Shown one piece after another: positions 22,800 to 33,869 of a DNA stretch of 64,000 nt (position 1 is its first letter; each line of letters begins with the position of its first letter). The DNA is from Ischnura elegans (Eukaryota; Arthropoda; Insecta; Odonata; Coenagrionidae), in the NCBI RefSeq assembly GCF_921293095.1, contig NC_060254.1, positions 56,714,069-56,778,068 on the forward strand, given 5' to 3'. The position numbers and the translations under genes were made by a program. The notes beneath the pieces are model-generated. The model was not told the origin of the DNA. It searched no databases and saw nothing but the letters and a program-made list of their open reading frames with translations.

Positions 22800-23560
22800 A
22801 TGCCCCGGCGCGGCACCGCCGCACCACGAGCGTGCAGCTGCTGCCGTCTTGCGTGCGTGTTACAAGAAATGGTGGCAGGTGGAGGAAGGAAGAGGTGGCG
22901 TCGTCATTTAAATAAACAGTGCTTATCTCGGGTGAGGGGGTCCCGCCCGTTTCACGCCCGATGCTACGGGCCCTCAAAGGCCTCCAATCCAAATTAGAGG
23001 CCACGGGACCGCTCTCAACCTTCCAACAACATAACGCCAAGGGCCCCTCCACCCCCCGGGGAATGGGTAGCCCCTTCATCTCTCTCTTCCTCTCTGATGG
23101 CCCCCGCCGATTACAGCGCCGCCACTCGGGAGAGCCTTCTCACGTCCGAGGCGGGCAGGTGAGGCTGTAATTGCGAGGCTCGAGCCCCGCCCACCCAGAC
23201 ACGAATCTCATCGGGCCAATTATGCCCTCCTGTAAACAGTCCTAGCGACCTATGTTTACCGACACCTTCCTCACTCCTAATGAAATTGTAAATCGTCTCC
23301 CATTCCATCCTCCCGTAAGAGGACGGTGAATTTGAGCGCCCACAAAGCCACTCGCGCATATAAACACGATCTCCCCCCCCCCCCCAAAGCTCCATTAGAT
23401 ATTTATTATCCCCGGGGTGTATCCAAAATATCCCATGGTCACTGCTGCCTGCTCCTGCCTTGCTCTCTTGCCCCACAATGGCCTCCAATTTGTCAATGAG
23501 GGAATGGAGGTCGCCTAGGAGGCAGAAATGATGGGCACCGGATAGATTAACAATCATTGC
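22800..23560. other. GC-rich island, 760 bp
   Basis: The longest frame is 148 codons on the minus strand (23111-23557); it matches no family I know. Frames exist on both strands because the island is poor in stops. A poly-C run sits at 23371-23385. This could be an exon cluster or a regulatory island. Confidence 0.4.
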
Positions 23561-24049
23561 CAGCTGGAAGTTTCTAAACCACTTCTACGATGGCATACGC
23601 CCATGCTATTAACGTTCACGACACGGCGAATAAGTAGGTATACAAACTCCTAATTTTTAAATGTATTTGCTCTCTTTCTCTCTGAAACCCGGACTTCGAG
23701 TGAAATAAGCCCCTACTTGAGGATTCGAGCGTAAATGAAAAACATATTTATTTGTAGAAGGTTTCGCAGGTCGTTGCACCTGTTGATGATATTTTTTGGG
23801 ATTTACACCGCATATTTATTGATCTTGTTACCTGATGCTTCGTGGCGGTTGCTAATCACTTTATTTGTGGGCGGTAAAAGGATAGTTTCCCTCCAAGAAA
23901 AACTACAAATTTAAGCTCTGATAAATTGTACCTTACTTCTATGTTTAAATTTCCAGCTGTTAGTAGGTCTATCTATCGATTCGATTGATGATTGATTTCT
24001 TCCTCATAGGAAAATCCACTAGGATTGGTAGAAAATTGATTGCATATGT

Positions 24050-24295
24050 ATGCTTGGTTTCGCTAATAGTAGGGCCTCCTTCGCTTCTATAGCGTTGAGG
24101 TGTTTTGCCCTCGTCCCGTCCCTTCCGCTCCTATCCTTTCCCAGAGGCGTCGACGGGCTCCCATCGCGGCGGCGCCTCTATCCTTTTTCCTACCTCTCCA
24201 GCCCCTCCCCGGGTGATCGGGCGTATAAGCCACGGGCTTGGGTCCCGGCCCCGGTGCGTTGTACCCTTAAGAAGGCTCACCTAGAACCCTCATAG
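24050..24295 (+). repeat. GC-rich dispersed repeat, copy 1
   Basis: GGTTTCGCTAATAGTAGGGC, GGCGTCGACGGGCTC, GCGGCGGCGCCTC and GGGTCCCGGCCCCGGTG blocks occur in the same order in reverse at 31878-32131. The repeat is pyrimidine-rich on this strand. I do not recognise it. Confidence 0.75.
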
Positions 24296-25079
24296 TCTCT
24301 GTTGGTAGGTCTATTATTGTAATTCAATGTTCTCTTTGCTTAGACTATTCTGCCGATAGTTCCTTTCTTCTCCCATCCCTAATTATTCTCGACCTATCCA
24401 CCTTCTAAGAATTTATCCACCTTCACGAGTTTTTGTTTCCTTATTTTAATGTTAATCTCGGCTTCTTCTCTTCTGCTTGCTTTTCTTCTGCTTCTTCTAA
24501 CACATTGCTTTTCTTTGCGATTATTTTCAGCCATTATCTCAAACTTTTCTGAGTGAGTAAGGACAGTTTCCCTCCACGAATACCTTGCTTATTCCCTCAG
24601 GAAAAGTGATCAGCAACGGCAACGAAACGTCGGGCAAAAAACTCAATAAGAACACGAAGCATACCCGAAAAACATTATCAACAGCGATAATCATAACAAC
24701 TTTCGGCGAACATCAAACTTTTCGCACAAGAAGCCGCAGATTTAAATTGAATTACGTGATAAAGATGCGATCATGCTTTCTGGGCTTCCACCGCGTTGTC
24801 CGATGGCTGATAACGACAGCTTCTTCGTGGCATAAGTTTTTCGATGGTAGGTAACGTCAGCATCCTCATGGCATAAGTGCAATTGGATGCAGGTTGCACT
24901 TGCTTTCATATCTTACAGTATTTTAGTATTTATATGGTAGTCCGGAATTTATTTTCCGTTCGAACTCGTTTTATTAAAATTATTTTTTGTGCTGTGTTAG
25001 GTCCCGATTACGATGTTATTACAGTCGCTGAAGACTTTTTAAAGTTCTATAATACATTTTCTTGAAAGGCTATAGTATA

Positions 25080-25770
25080 TCTCTACAGTTGGTTGTATAT
25101 CCAAAATGCCTGGCTGTGTGCGGCACTTGCATTCCCTTTATGCACTGTGCCCCACGCCACGTGGTCAAATGTCTTCTGTCAGTCCACAAACACAACGAAC
25201 ATGGCATTGTCCTTTTTCCCATGCCCATTCTCTTTTTCTCTATATATACAGCCTAAGGGCCAATATTACTTCCCTTGAGTGTCTGCTTCTCCTGAATCCA
25301 GAGTGGTCCTCATTCAGGTTCTCTTCTGCTCTTCGCTCTATTCTTCTACACACGATCCTTGCCAGTATCTTTGACGCAGGTGCTGCCTAGCTTATAGTCC
25401 TAAACTGTTCGCAGATCTCCGTTCCTAATATTTTGGGAATTAAAATTATAATGTTCCTCTCAAAGTTATCAGGTATATTATATTTTTAGTTTTTTTTCAC
25501 TTATGTTTTTTTTTACAGCTGGTTCAACGTGTTTTCTCCAGTATTTTTAATTAGCTACGCTGAAATATCGTCGATTCCACATGCTTCATTCATCTGCAGG
25601 TCTCTTAGAGCCGCATCAAATTCTAATCTTAAAATTGGGGCTCCCGTGTCATATTTACTTACTTTCCTTTCGTTTACGACAGCTTTCATTCTTAGGGTGT
25701 TTCCGTTCTAAAAGTCTTCCAGATATTCTTACCATCTCTTCACTCTGTCTTCGTTTTCAATAATTCTTTT
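25080..25770 (-). pseudogene. LINE reverse-transcriptase region, decayed, family L
   Basis: Read on the minus strand from 25770 down, this is the start of a reverse transcriptase. A VKRWxEYLEDF stretch comes first, then GAPILRLEFDAALRDLQ and EACGIDDIS (25560-25650). Next come ASKILARIVCRRIERR and NEDHSGFRRSRHSREVIL (25268-25378), then MFVVFVD followed by an in-frame stop and KTFDHVAW (25130-25205), which is the motif-A aspartate block. The order and spacing match non-LTR reverse transcriptases. Several stops and shifts make it a pseudogene. Confidence 0.75.
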
Positions 25771-26233
25771 CCCATTTGGATATTAGGAGATAGGAAATGG
25801 AATTTTTCCACTTTTTTCGGATGCATTTCTGCAGCATGGGTAACTACCCTTTCTATCCATATACAATAGAACCTCTTATCTGGACCTCATTGATTCGGCT
25901 CTCTGGGTTACCCGGATCAAATATGTGTGCCAATATTTCACGAAAATCACAGTATAAGATTCACTTTTCGAATTTAACTTTTCGAATGTAAAAATAAACT
26001 ACAATCGTAGCTGCAATGTTTACAATTACAGTGAACTTTAAATATTTATGCTCAGTAAATGCACGAAATTTTTTAAATCAAGATATTACGCGATCGGGCA
26101 GCGGTTTTGAGTCACAAAATTAAAACAAAGGAAGATAGACGATTTATTGGCAAACAAAAATTATATGTATTTCTCCTTTGTGTGTGGTTTATTCTGTAGC
26201 GAGTTGTGCTTATGGCCGACATCATGATACTTT

Positions 26234-26494
26234 CAGTGGCGCTGACTCCATGGGGCCCTTAGGGGACCCGAGCCCCCTCAAACATTCGTAATGGGTGTGA
26301 GGAAAAAATGTCTCAGGCTTATCCATTTTCCCCGGAGCGTCCAGATATCGAGATTCGAGTTATCAGGGCTCTTATTTTGACCATATGACTCTTTTAAAAT
26401 GCTTAAAAAACTTAAAGCTCACTACTTACAAAATTTACAGGGGCAAGACCCCGGGTTTGGGCCCCCCAATATTTTTTGTTAGCCGACATCCCTG
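26234..26494 (-). mobile_element. hAT-like MITE, 261 bp, perfect 8-bp target duplication
   Basis: GATACTTT stands at 26226-26233 and 26495-26502. The ends are CAGTGGCGCTGAC and GCCGACATCCCTG. The same sequence in the other direction makes up 29979-30235. It is non-coding. Confidence 0.87.
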
Positions 26495-26841
26495 GATACT
26501 TTCGCGGTAATTTTATCTATTACTGTATATTACTTATTGATTTTATTGATATTCCTATTGCTTCCAGTTTATCCGAATGTTCGTTTATTCGTATCGTGTG
26601 CGGTTCCACTTAATCCGGATAATCGATGTCCTGCTGTAGTATTCTCTTGACCCTTAATGGATAAAAATTTAGACCACGAACAGTAGCGTCGTTACTTCAA
26701 TTGCCCCTCTTGTTGGCAGCAATTTGTACACGGATTTGTTTCACATTTTCACAGCATCAGAAGGGATGAAAAAATTTAACGCCTTCATCATCTATGTTAT
26801 GTCTTACAAGTTTCTCGTGTCCATGTTAGAATGAAACCCGA

Positions 26842-27336
26842 GTGGTAATTGGTTTATGGCTCAGTATATTTACGATGCGCAGTAAATCGGTCCTTTTATG
26901 GCCCTTAGGGGCCCGAGTAGTGAGAGAGGTCCCTTACACAGTCAAGAGAAGGAAAGGTTTTTCGGCGGCCCTCACTCAAGAGGTGAGGACGACAAGATGG
27001 CGTCGGCTAAAGAATGGCGGATGGTGGTACATTCAGAGGAGTTTGGAAAAATCAAGAGGAGCTCTTTTCGAGCTTCAAAGCCGTGTTCCAATTCGCCGTT
27101 TGGCTATGCCAATCCCAGGATTTGGGCATGACGCCATCTTGGAAGGATGTCCCAACTCGTTGGCCAGCATAAGGGAGGGAATTTGGGCAGCCAACTTGGG
27201 CGCCAGGTTTGGGCATCGACGAGTGCATACTTCTCCCTACTTTTCCCACGATTCAAAGCGTGGTAAGCGTCTTCAGGATGAAATCAGAGGAAGGGCAACA
27301 TGGCTGTCGACAAGGAGAAGTATTTTTTACGAGTAG
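26842..27336 (+). other. Unrecognised 164-codon open frame
   Basis: It crosses the boundary of the inverted repeat at 27148, which argues against a real protein. A second frame starting at 26998 has the context ACAAGATGGCG, which resembles a YY1-type start site, so a short first exon there is conceivable. No domain is visible. Confidence 0.2.
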
Positions 27337-28161
27337 TGTTGATATTTTGAGACTCATTCCAGTATTAGGTAATTTTTATTCTGTTTTTTTTAAATAATGA
27401 AATAGCGTTAGGAGAAGTGTAAAATTTACGGAGAAATTAGTAACTAGAAAAGAGGAGGCGACCTTATTGGACAGAGGCCGAAATTGAAATCAGAAAAAGA
27501 CACAAAAATTAAACTCTATATAGTGATACTAAGAATGAAACTAGGAAATCCCAAAACCTGATTCATGTACGTAAAATATAATATGTTGAAATAAATTGAC
27601 TAAAAATCTTAATGGAAAATTTTATAACGTTTTAGAAAATAATTACGAAGTTAAATGCTAACTGTATGAAGATACTAAATGAACCTGACCTAAAAAAATA
27701 CAAAACTAGAAAGTAAATTGCCGAAATATAAGAAAATTTAAAAAGTACTTGGGTGAGAGAACGATTGAAATATTATAATCCAAATAAAAGGAATATGCCC
27801 TAAACTTTCGATAAACATTAACTGCTACCTATTCAAGAACAATATTGAACTAAATCTACAAATTTAAAAGAGTACCCCCACTTTTATATTGTTAAAACAA
27901 AAAGGTTATCAAAGATACTAAAATCATGATAAAATGCTCTTCTCCGACATCCAAAACTCGAAATCACCTTCACATGTTAAATGTGCTTTGTGTTCATCAT
28001 TTGATCCAATAATTCCGAATGTTTCTTGATTTTAGTTGTTCTAGTGCCTATAAGATGGCAGCACTTGCCTAAGGATGTCCCAATTCATGCTCCTTTTTGG
28101 TTTGCTGCCCAGAATCTGGCTGCCCAAATACATACTCCCCAATGGCTAACGAGTTGGGACA
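27148..28161. repeat. Region bounded by inverted TGTCCCAACTCGTTGGCC repeats
   Basis: TGTCCCAACTCGTTGGCCA with a following TTTGGGCAGCCA block (27148-27215) is inverted at 28076-28161. The right block itself is an 86-bp imperfect palindrome. The 1-kb interior is AT-rich. Whether it is one element or two insertions is unclear. Confidence 0.5.
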
Positions 28162-28978
28162 CGGCAGAAGTGTGATCAATGTTCCGCCATATTAGTTTGG
28201 CAGTTCTCGATTAGTCTACGTACAGTGTGAAAGACCGCACTACACTACAACGCATTGATGTTTGTGTACGTTTGATTGTCAAGTTCAAAACATCAGATAG
28301 AAAAGGTCAATTGTGCTGTTTTAGGTGATACAGGAATAAAAATTAAGTATGACGACGAAGCCTAGCCGGAATTTAACTCGGCAATATCTTACGCTACAGT
28401 AAAGGACCTATACAAAATGTTAGTACATATAAATTTCTACGTAAGTATCTATTTGCAAACGTGATCAAAGGGAAGGGAGGTAAGCGTGAGTGACCCCGTG
28501 CATGATAATATCAGATGCACCTACCCCGAATAGCTCCATGATACAAGTCTAATGCACTCAGAAACACAAACGAGGTAACTCAGGCGAGGTGCCAGTTTGT
28601 TTTGTGCTAGGTTAATTATATTACCTCACCGAGCGGTGATAAAAAAATGATCCCAGAGTGGTCTGTTTAATCTTACTATTTCCAATAGAGTATTTGTTAA
28701 ATTTAACAGCTATTAGTTCAACCGATTAAATCGTCAGGAATGTTTATTTTGGTTAACATTTCTAACTATAGCAAATTTCCCCGTGAAAATCGGATCGATC
28801 TGTCGTCAGCGATACGAGTGGCGAGTGATGTAAATCCATTGAAACCTTTTCTCAGTGGGTCTTATCACATTTAAAGGCCGAGTGGATATTCCGCCAATTT
28901 AATATTTGCGGATACAGCTCTAGGATTGGAATCCTTATCTGCTGCAGCTATTCATTCTCCCGATTCAATAACCGCAGC

Positions 28979-29227
28979 TAGTGGCGTAGGCAGGAACTTC
29001 GTTCGGGAGGGTCCAAAACCAGGGGGTAAATTTTTGAAAAACAGGATACTAAGTAATGGGTTTTAAACTAAATTTTATCACTTTTCATAATCGAAAAGAA
29101 ATTCATAATTTTAAAGAAATATTTTGTAAATTCATGAGTTTTCTATATTTTGCTTTCTTTCATGAAGGAAAATAATTGTGTTTTTATATTTCGGGGGGTG
29201 TCCGGACTCCTCCTGGCTACGCCACTG
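28979..29227. mobile_element. hAT-like MITE, 249 bp
   Basis: The ends TAGTGGCGTAGGCAGG and CTGGCTACGCCACTG are inverted repeats. The flanks ACCGCAGC and CCCGCGGC agree at 6 of 8 positions, a decayed target duplication. Confidence 0.75.
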
Positions 29228-29751
29228 CCCGCGGCTCCTTTCCTTCTCTGCCTTCCTTTTGCTCGCATTCGTCTTGACCAGCCTCAATGTCTTCTAATGT
29301 CTCCTAGGATTCATAATTGCTTCGATTGCTAGCTCTCAGAATCATGCCAATGTCCAATGCCAATAAAGTGTGCCAATAACGTCGCGATCCTAAAAAATTT
29401 GCTTTCAGTACTTTTTGCACTAAGTCTTTCAAGTCGCCGTTATTTGTCGGAAAAAAATTCGATTTTTTGATTTTTGAACAAACTGTTTCCAAACGATATT
29501 GCAGTGTACCATGGGGAATGAAGTTTTCTATCTTCCTTCATTGTACATTTTCTTAAACACGTTGAAATGTCTAGTGGAAATTGATTGCGTGAAATTTATC
29601 TCGTTTCTTCAACATCATAATACGTCTGTTCCAACTGTCAAAACGATACTTACATTTTAGATACGTAAACCCACCGTTTGATCGCAATACATCGACTGCA
29701 AACAAATGAATTGGAAGAGCAGACGTATTGACACGAGATTGCAGTGCATCG

Positions 29752-30235
29752 CAGTGGCGTAGCTAGGAATACGCTTAGGGGGGGATGAGGGGGTCTAGGG
29801 AGCAACCCCCCCCCCCAAACACCCAGGCAACGGGGACCCAGCATACATTTTACATCATTTTGGCACTAAAACTTAACATTAAGCAGATGCAAATTAAAAC
29901 TGGACAATAGTTTTAAATATTTCTTTTACTTCTCTGAGGCTTAGGGGTGGAGGATCTATCCCCTCATCCTCCCACGCCCAGGGATGCCGACTTACAAAAA
30001 ATATTGAAGGGGGGGGGGGTAAACCGGGGATCGTGCCCCTGGAAATTTTATAAGAAGTGAGTTTTAAGTTTTTTAAGCATTTCATAGAAGAGTCATATGA
30101 TCAACATTAGAACCCTGATAACTCGAATCTCGATATCTGGACACTTCGGGGAAAATCGACAAGCCTGACACATTTTTTCCTCACACCCATAACGAATTTT
30201 TGAGGGGGCTCGGGATCGTTACTGGTGCGCCATTG
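29752..30235. mobile_element. Composite of two hAT-like MITEs within one target duplication
   Basis: 29752-29978 starts CAGTGGCGTAGCTAGG. 29979-30235 is a second MITE in the opposite orientation to the copy at 26234. GTGCATCG before the whole and TTGCATCG after it (7 of 8) indicate one outer insertion. Neither half has its own recognisable target duplication at the junction. Confidence 0.7.
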
Positions 30236-30364
30236 TTGCATCGTCTAGGTGCGCATTACAAATACGCTATGATTATTATTGTAAAGTGAGCAAATCAGAT
30301 TCAAGGTTTTGCCACCCATCTTTCACGGCACATGTTGGCTTCACAGGTCACCAATGCTCAAACA

Positions 30365-30960
30365 TTAGAAAGTGTCATCTATTAGGCTCATATATTCTTG
30401 GACTGGTGCTTCGGAGTGAAATGAGCGTGGGAGTCTAACGCAAAGGGAGGCGAGGTCACCGCGCGGGGGTTGAAGGTGTGTTTGTCGAAGGGCCCTCTTG
30501 AATTCGGCCCTTTGGCAAACACAAGAGACGTCGGCGTCTTCACACGAGACGCAGGCCCGTTTGTTCGGAAACGCACCGTTTCCCGAGGTCATTAAAACAC
30601 TTGCTCCCACTGTGTGTGCGGCTCGCATCAAGGGGAGATTGGGAATTTCTCCGCGGGCGGCGCTGTAAGACGCAGACGGGCACAATGGCGGTCGCTTTTG
30701 TGTCCCCTCGGAAGGATGCCAATAAATAACGCCACGCTCGGATTTACGGCTTTGCAAGGAGGGGCAGGGACGAGGGAAACAACTTGACAAAAAGTTTTTG
30801 TGTTCGAATTTGTAAAGTGTCGAGAAGGAGAACGTTTTGCTGAGAGGAGGGAAAACGGGGAAAAGGCGGGGACCCACCGTTTGATTTCCGTGCGGTTGAA
30901 TGCATCGGCTGCGAACCATTGACTCGGAAGAGCGGGCTTATTGACATGAGAACGAAGTGC
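30365..30960. other. GC-rich island
   Basis: A 184-codon minus-strand frame (30365-30919) is the longest non-repeat frame after the transposon genes; it shows no domain and overlaps other open frames. Likely a stop-poor GC-rich island. Confidence 0.35.
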
Positions 30961-30990
30961 ATCGCCAAGGTGTGGTGCTGATGAATTGAG

Positions 30991-31627
30991 TAGGGTAATT
31001 TTCCTTCATCAAAGAAAACGAAAGGCATTGATTGCGATTCGTTACCCATCATTAGTGTATTCATAATATACAAATTATTTGGTTCTAGAAATCTCAGTTT
31101 AGACGAATGTTAATGGTCAATTTTATCCTCATTTGAAAAAGACCAGATTGGCGCCCATGCGATGCCTCTCCGCGTGACGTCACAGGGACCTAGATGCTAT
31201 ACGATTAGATAGGAGTTTTACATCGTCTGACATTACCAATGCATGCATGAGGCACAGTGCTCAGGGAAACATCTCTTCATATTCACCTATTAAAACTGCC
31301 TATGGTCGGAAAATTTCCTTCGTTTGATAGAGTATTAATAATCCTTATTTAAGCCAAGGGCTACCTGCAAGCAGCCTGCATCGTAGCGGCGCTCATAGCC
31401 TCGCTCCAAGGTGGCCTCACGCAGCGGCAGCCGGAAGCAGAATGAAGCCACACGGGATTTTTCCAGCTTTCACACTTAGCCGTCGCGTTTTCACGCGCTT
31501 GAAAATGTTCACTGCTCATATAATCGCGAAAAATAGCTATCGTCATTTTAAAATCTAAAGGCGTGAAATACGTACTCCAGGAGTAATAATCTTTCGATTT
31601 AGGCAATAAAAAATAGGAATCATCCTA
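30991..31627 (+). mobile_element. Family A TIR element, full-length copy
   Basis: It starts TAGGGTAATTTTCC and ends GGAATCATCCTA, and follows the 2370-3028 copy along its whole length at roughly 85 percent identity. The CRE-like GTGACGTCAC (about 31174) and the TTATTTAAGCC block are retained. It contains a small deletion in the middle. Its termini are a little more diverged than those of the copy at 2370. Confidence 0.85.
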
Positions 31628-31877
31628 TAGCCCGCGAACAATTTAATGGCGTCACTCCCCATGACGAATTTAGGACGAAGGCAACGACTAGGACCACATT
31701 GCATTTTTATTTTTCCCATGTCATAACCTTGCATGGATTTGCTAATAAGTATTGGGTATTGGTAACCGCTAGCAACTTTTGCCTCAGCATGACTGCGAAC
31801 GGATTTCATATTTGTACTCTCTATCGGTTCCCTGCCCAAACCGTTTAACAACTGTGTAACACTCTCTATACACTCGG

Positions 31878-32131
31878 AAAGCTGTACTCGAATGAGAACC
31901 CTAGAGGGCTTCTTAGAAAGTTACAATCACCGGGGCCGGGACCCAGTACTACAACTGATACGCCCACGCTCCCGGGGAGGAGTTTGGAGGAGAAGGAACA
32001 AGGATGGAGGCGCCACCGCGATTAGGAGTCCGGCGACGCCTCCAGGGTAGGGATAGGAGTGGTAGGGTAGGATAGGGAATAACCTCGCCGCGATGGAATC
32101 GACCAAGGCCCACTACTACCAGCGAAACCAT
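31878..32131 (-). repeat. GC-rich dispersed repeat, copy 2
   Basis: This is the reverse-oriented partner of 24050-24295 at roughly 70 percent identity, with clear ends near TCGAATGAGAACCCT and GCGAAACCATAA. Confidence 0.75.
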
Positions 32132-32189
32132 AATTTAATGTGTGTAAAATAATTTAATTTTGGAAGATTTTACTATAGATAAGTAAAAT

Positions 32190-32258
32190 GCAAAGATCAA
32201 ATCGTTGGGTTAAGATTAAGAATTTATTGCTCTACCGACCGAGCTAGCCTTTACCTAT
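32190..32258 (-). other. tRNA-Lys-like relic
   Basis: On the minus strand, GGCTAGCTCGGTCGGTAGAG followed by a TTCTTAATCTTAA anticodon-arm-like stretch resembles tRNA-Lys(CUU). The T arm and acceptor are not preserved. It is probably a tRNA pseudogene or an old SINE head. Confidence 0.4.
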
Positions 32259-32359
32259 CTACTGATAGCTGGCAGATCGTAATGCAGTACAGCGCGTGCA
32301 AAGTAAGCGCTGACATTACGGCAAATGTATTATTAGTCGATGTCAGTTAAGTAGGGATC

Positions 32360-32960
32360 TACTGCATTGGAGTGCACTTCAGATCCTACAGCAAAAACCA
32401 AGTTTGACTTCCGCGCGGCGTCTGCTTACTTTGGGTTGGAGAAATCGGGCGTGGGTTGTATCTACCCTGCCGCAGAAGGCGGAAACAGTTACCTACAGAA
32501 TGGGGATGGGCTAATTCACGCGGGCCTTCAGAAGAGTGGCCCCCGCAGTCAGAGAAAGGGCCCGAATGTATGCATTCCTTCATTGGCCTCTCTTGGTTGG
32601 CCCCCCGTGGAGCCCCTTCCTTTCAAACTGACTCCGAAGTCAACTGGCCCTCATTGTTGAGCCATCACAATGACACGGCGGGCCTCAAAGGGACCGACGG
32701 AGGGTCTCAAGCGGTTCTGGGCCATTGTGGGCGGCATTCTAGCATAGCCCGCTGACTGACTGACAATGAGCGAGACCCACAGAGAAGGCCTATGCCCCCC
32801 GCTTGAGGCACCTGTTGTGTTGCAGTGGGAACAAGTTGGCCTGACCGACCGCTTCTCCAAGAGGACAAGTGCAAAAGCCATCTCTGCTCATGAGGAAAGA
32901 CTGTTTGCATTGGGAACAAGGGTGGGATTTCTTCAAAGGCACCGCTCGCTATAATCCAGG
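32360..32960. other. GC-rich island
   Basis: Six frames of 62-99 codons on both strands, none recognisable. Confidence 0.35.
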
Positions 32961-33179
32961 CATAGAAAATTGCTTAAAGTATTTGCTATATGGTCCTTGA
33001 AGCATCCTGCTAGGCATAATCCGGATGCCAAGTGTTGACTCCTGAACTTGGAATTGACAAGATACGGACAACCGTAAGCGTATTAAGTATTTTTTCACGA
33101 TGGTTCCAAGAGTGCTTGTATGTGCCCCAGACCGCGTAAAATTTTGTCTATTACATGCATGAGTAGAAGTAAGGAAACA

Positions 33180-33690
33180 AATTATCAGGACTTACATTTG
33201 AGGTATGTTTCTATACGGAAGTGAGGCATGGAAAATGACAGCAGCGGAGAAATCTGCTGTTGAAAGTTTTGTATACATCGAAATGGGGTGCTTTAGAGAA
33301 AATGATGAGGCTCGAATCGATCTACCTAGTATAAGTAATGAGGAACTTCTAAGTAGAGTAGAAGAGAAGCCTTATGAAAACATTGTTAAGAAGACGCAAA
33401 ACCCTTACATGCCACATCTTGAGACATGATGGCCTGATGACGACCATCTTCGAGGATCAAGTAGCTGGCAAGAACGAAAGAAGAAGACATCTAATTAAAT
33501 ACATGTAATAATTAGGTAAGGGAGGATGTGAAAGAGATGAAATACAATGATATTAATTAATTACATACAAAGAATGAAAAGATAGGCTGATGGGAGACTT
33601 GAGTTGAGAGCTGCGTCAAACCAATCGTAGGATCATTGACCACTAATGATGACATGCTCGATCAGGAATAAAGTTTCTATCGAATGTAAT
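33180..33690 (+). pseudogene. LINE C-terminal scrap, family L
   Basis: The plus strand reads FLYGSEAWKMTAAEKS at 33213, then diverged forms of the NEELLSRVEEK, KKTQNP and LETxxPDD blocks across frameshifts, and the GAGAGCTGCGTCAAACCAAT 3' block near 33606-33625. It extends a little further upstream than the 21.8-kb copy. It is decayed, with several frame breaks. Confidence 0.7.
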
Positions 33691-33869
33691 AAAGAAGTAA
33701 TGTACGATGTAGAAGTTACAACTTTTGCCTGTTTCTTATCTTGATTGTTTAGTATACAAATATATACTTTATACTAGATAGTAGGATTTATAAGGCTAAT
33801 TCACCCTTGGAGATTGTTTGTGGTTGCCGTGCCTTGCAAAAGGCCGAGGAGCAGCAGAGAAGTGGCAAC

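Larger units (their letters stand above)
22170..22810 (+). repeat. Tandem duplication, 320-bp period, two units
   Basis: Unit 1 starts near 22170 and unit 2 near 22490. They are about 75-80 percent identical through the hairpin, TCAACTGTTGA, TTCTCTTGCTTCTATGG and GGCATCTGCATC blocks. Unit 2 runs into the GC-rich island. Confidence 0.85.
29665..30975 (+). repeat. Diverged direct repeat, one copy carrying the MITE composite
   Basis: ACCCACCGTTTGAT, TGCATCG-CTGC and GAGATTGCAGTGCATCG (29670-29751, continued at 30236) correspond to ACCCACCGTTTGAT, TGCATCGGCTGC and GAACGAAGTGCATCGCC at 30875-30967. The second copy lacks the MITE composite and acts as an empty site. Confidence 0.65.

Noticed and set aside
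23111..23557. 148-codon minus-strand open frame as a gene
   Set aside because: Same reason: overlapping frames on both strands in a GC-rich island and no recognisable motif.
23885..24580. Family A-like ends (AGTTTCCCTCC at 23890 and 24568) as an element
   Set aside because: Both point the same way, lack the rest of family A and do not form an inverted pair.
30365..30919. 184-codon minus-strand open frame as a gene
   Set aside because: It lies in a GC-rich, stop-poor island with other long frames overlapping it, and shows no domain, no conserved motif and low-complexity composition.
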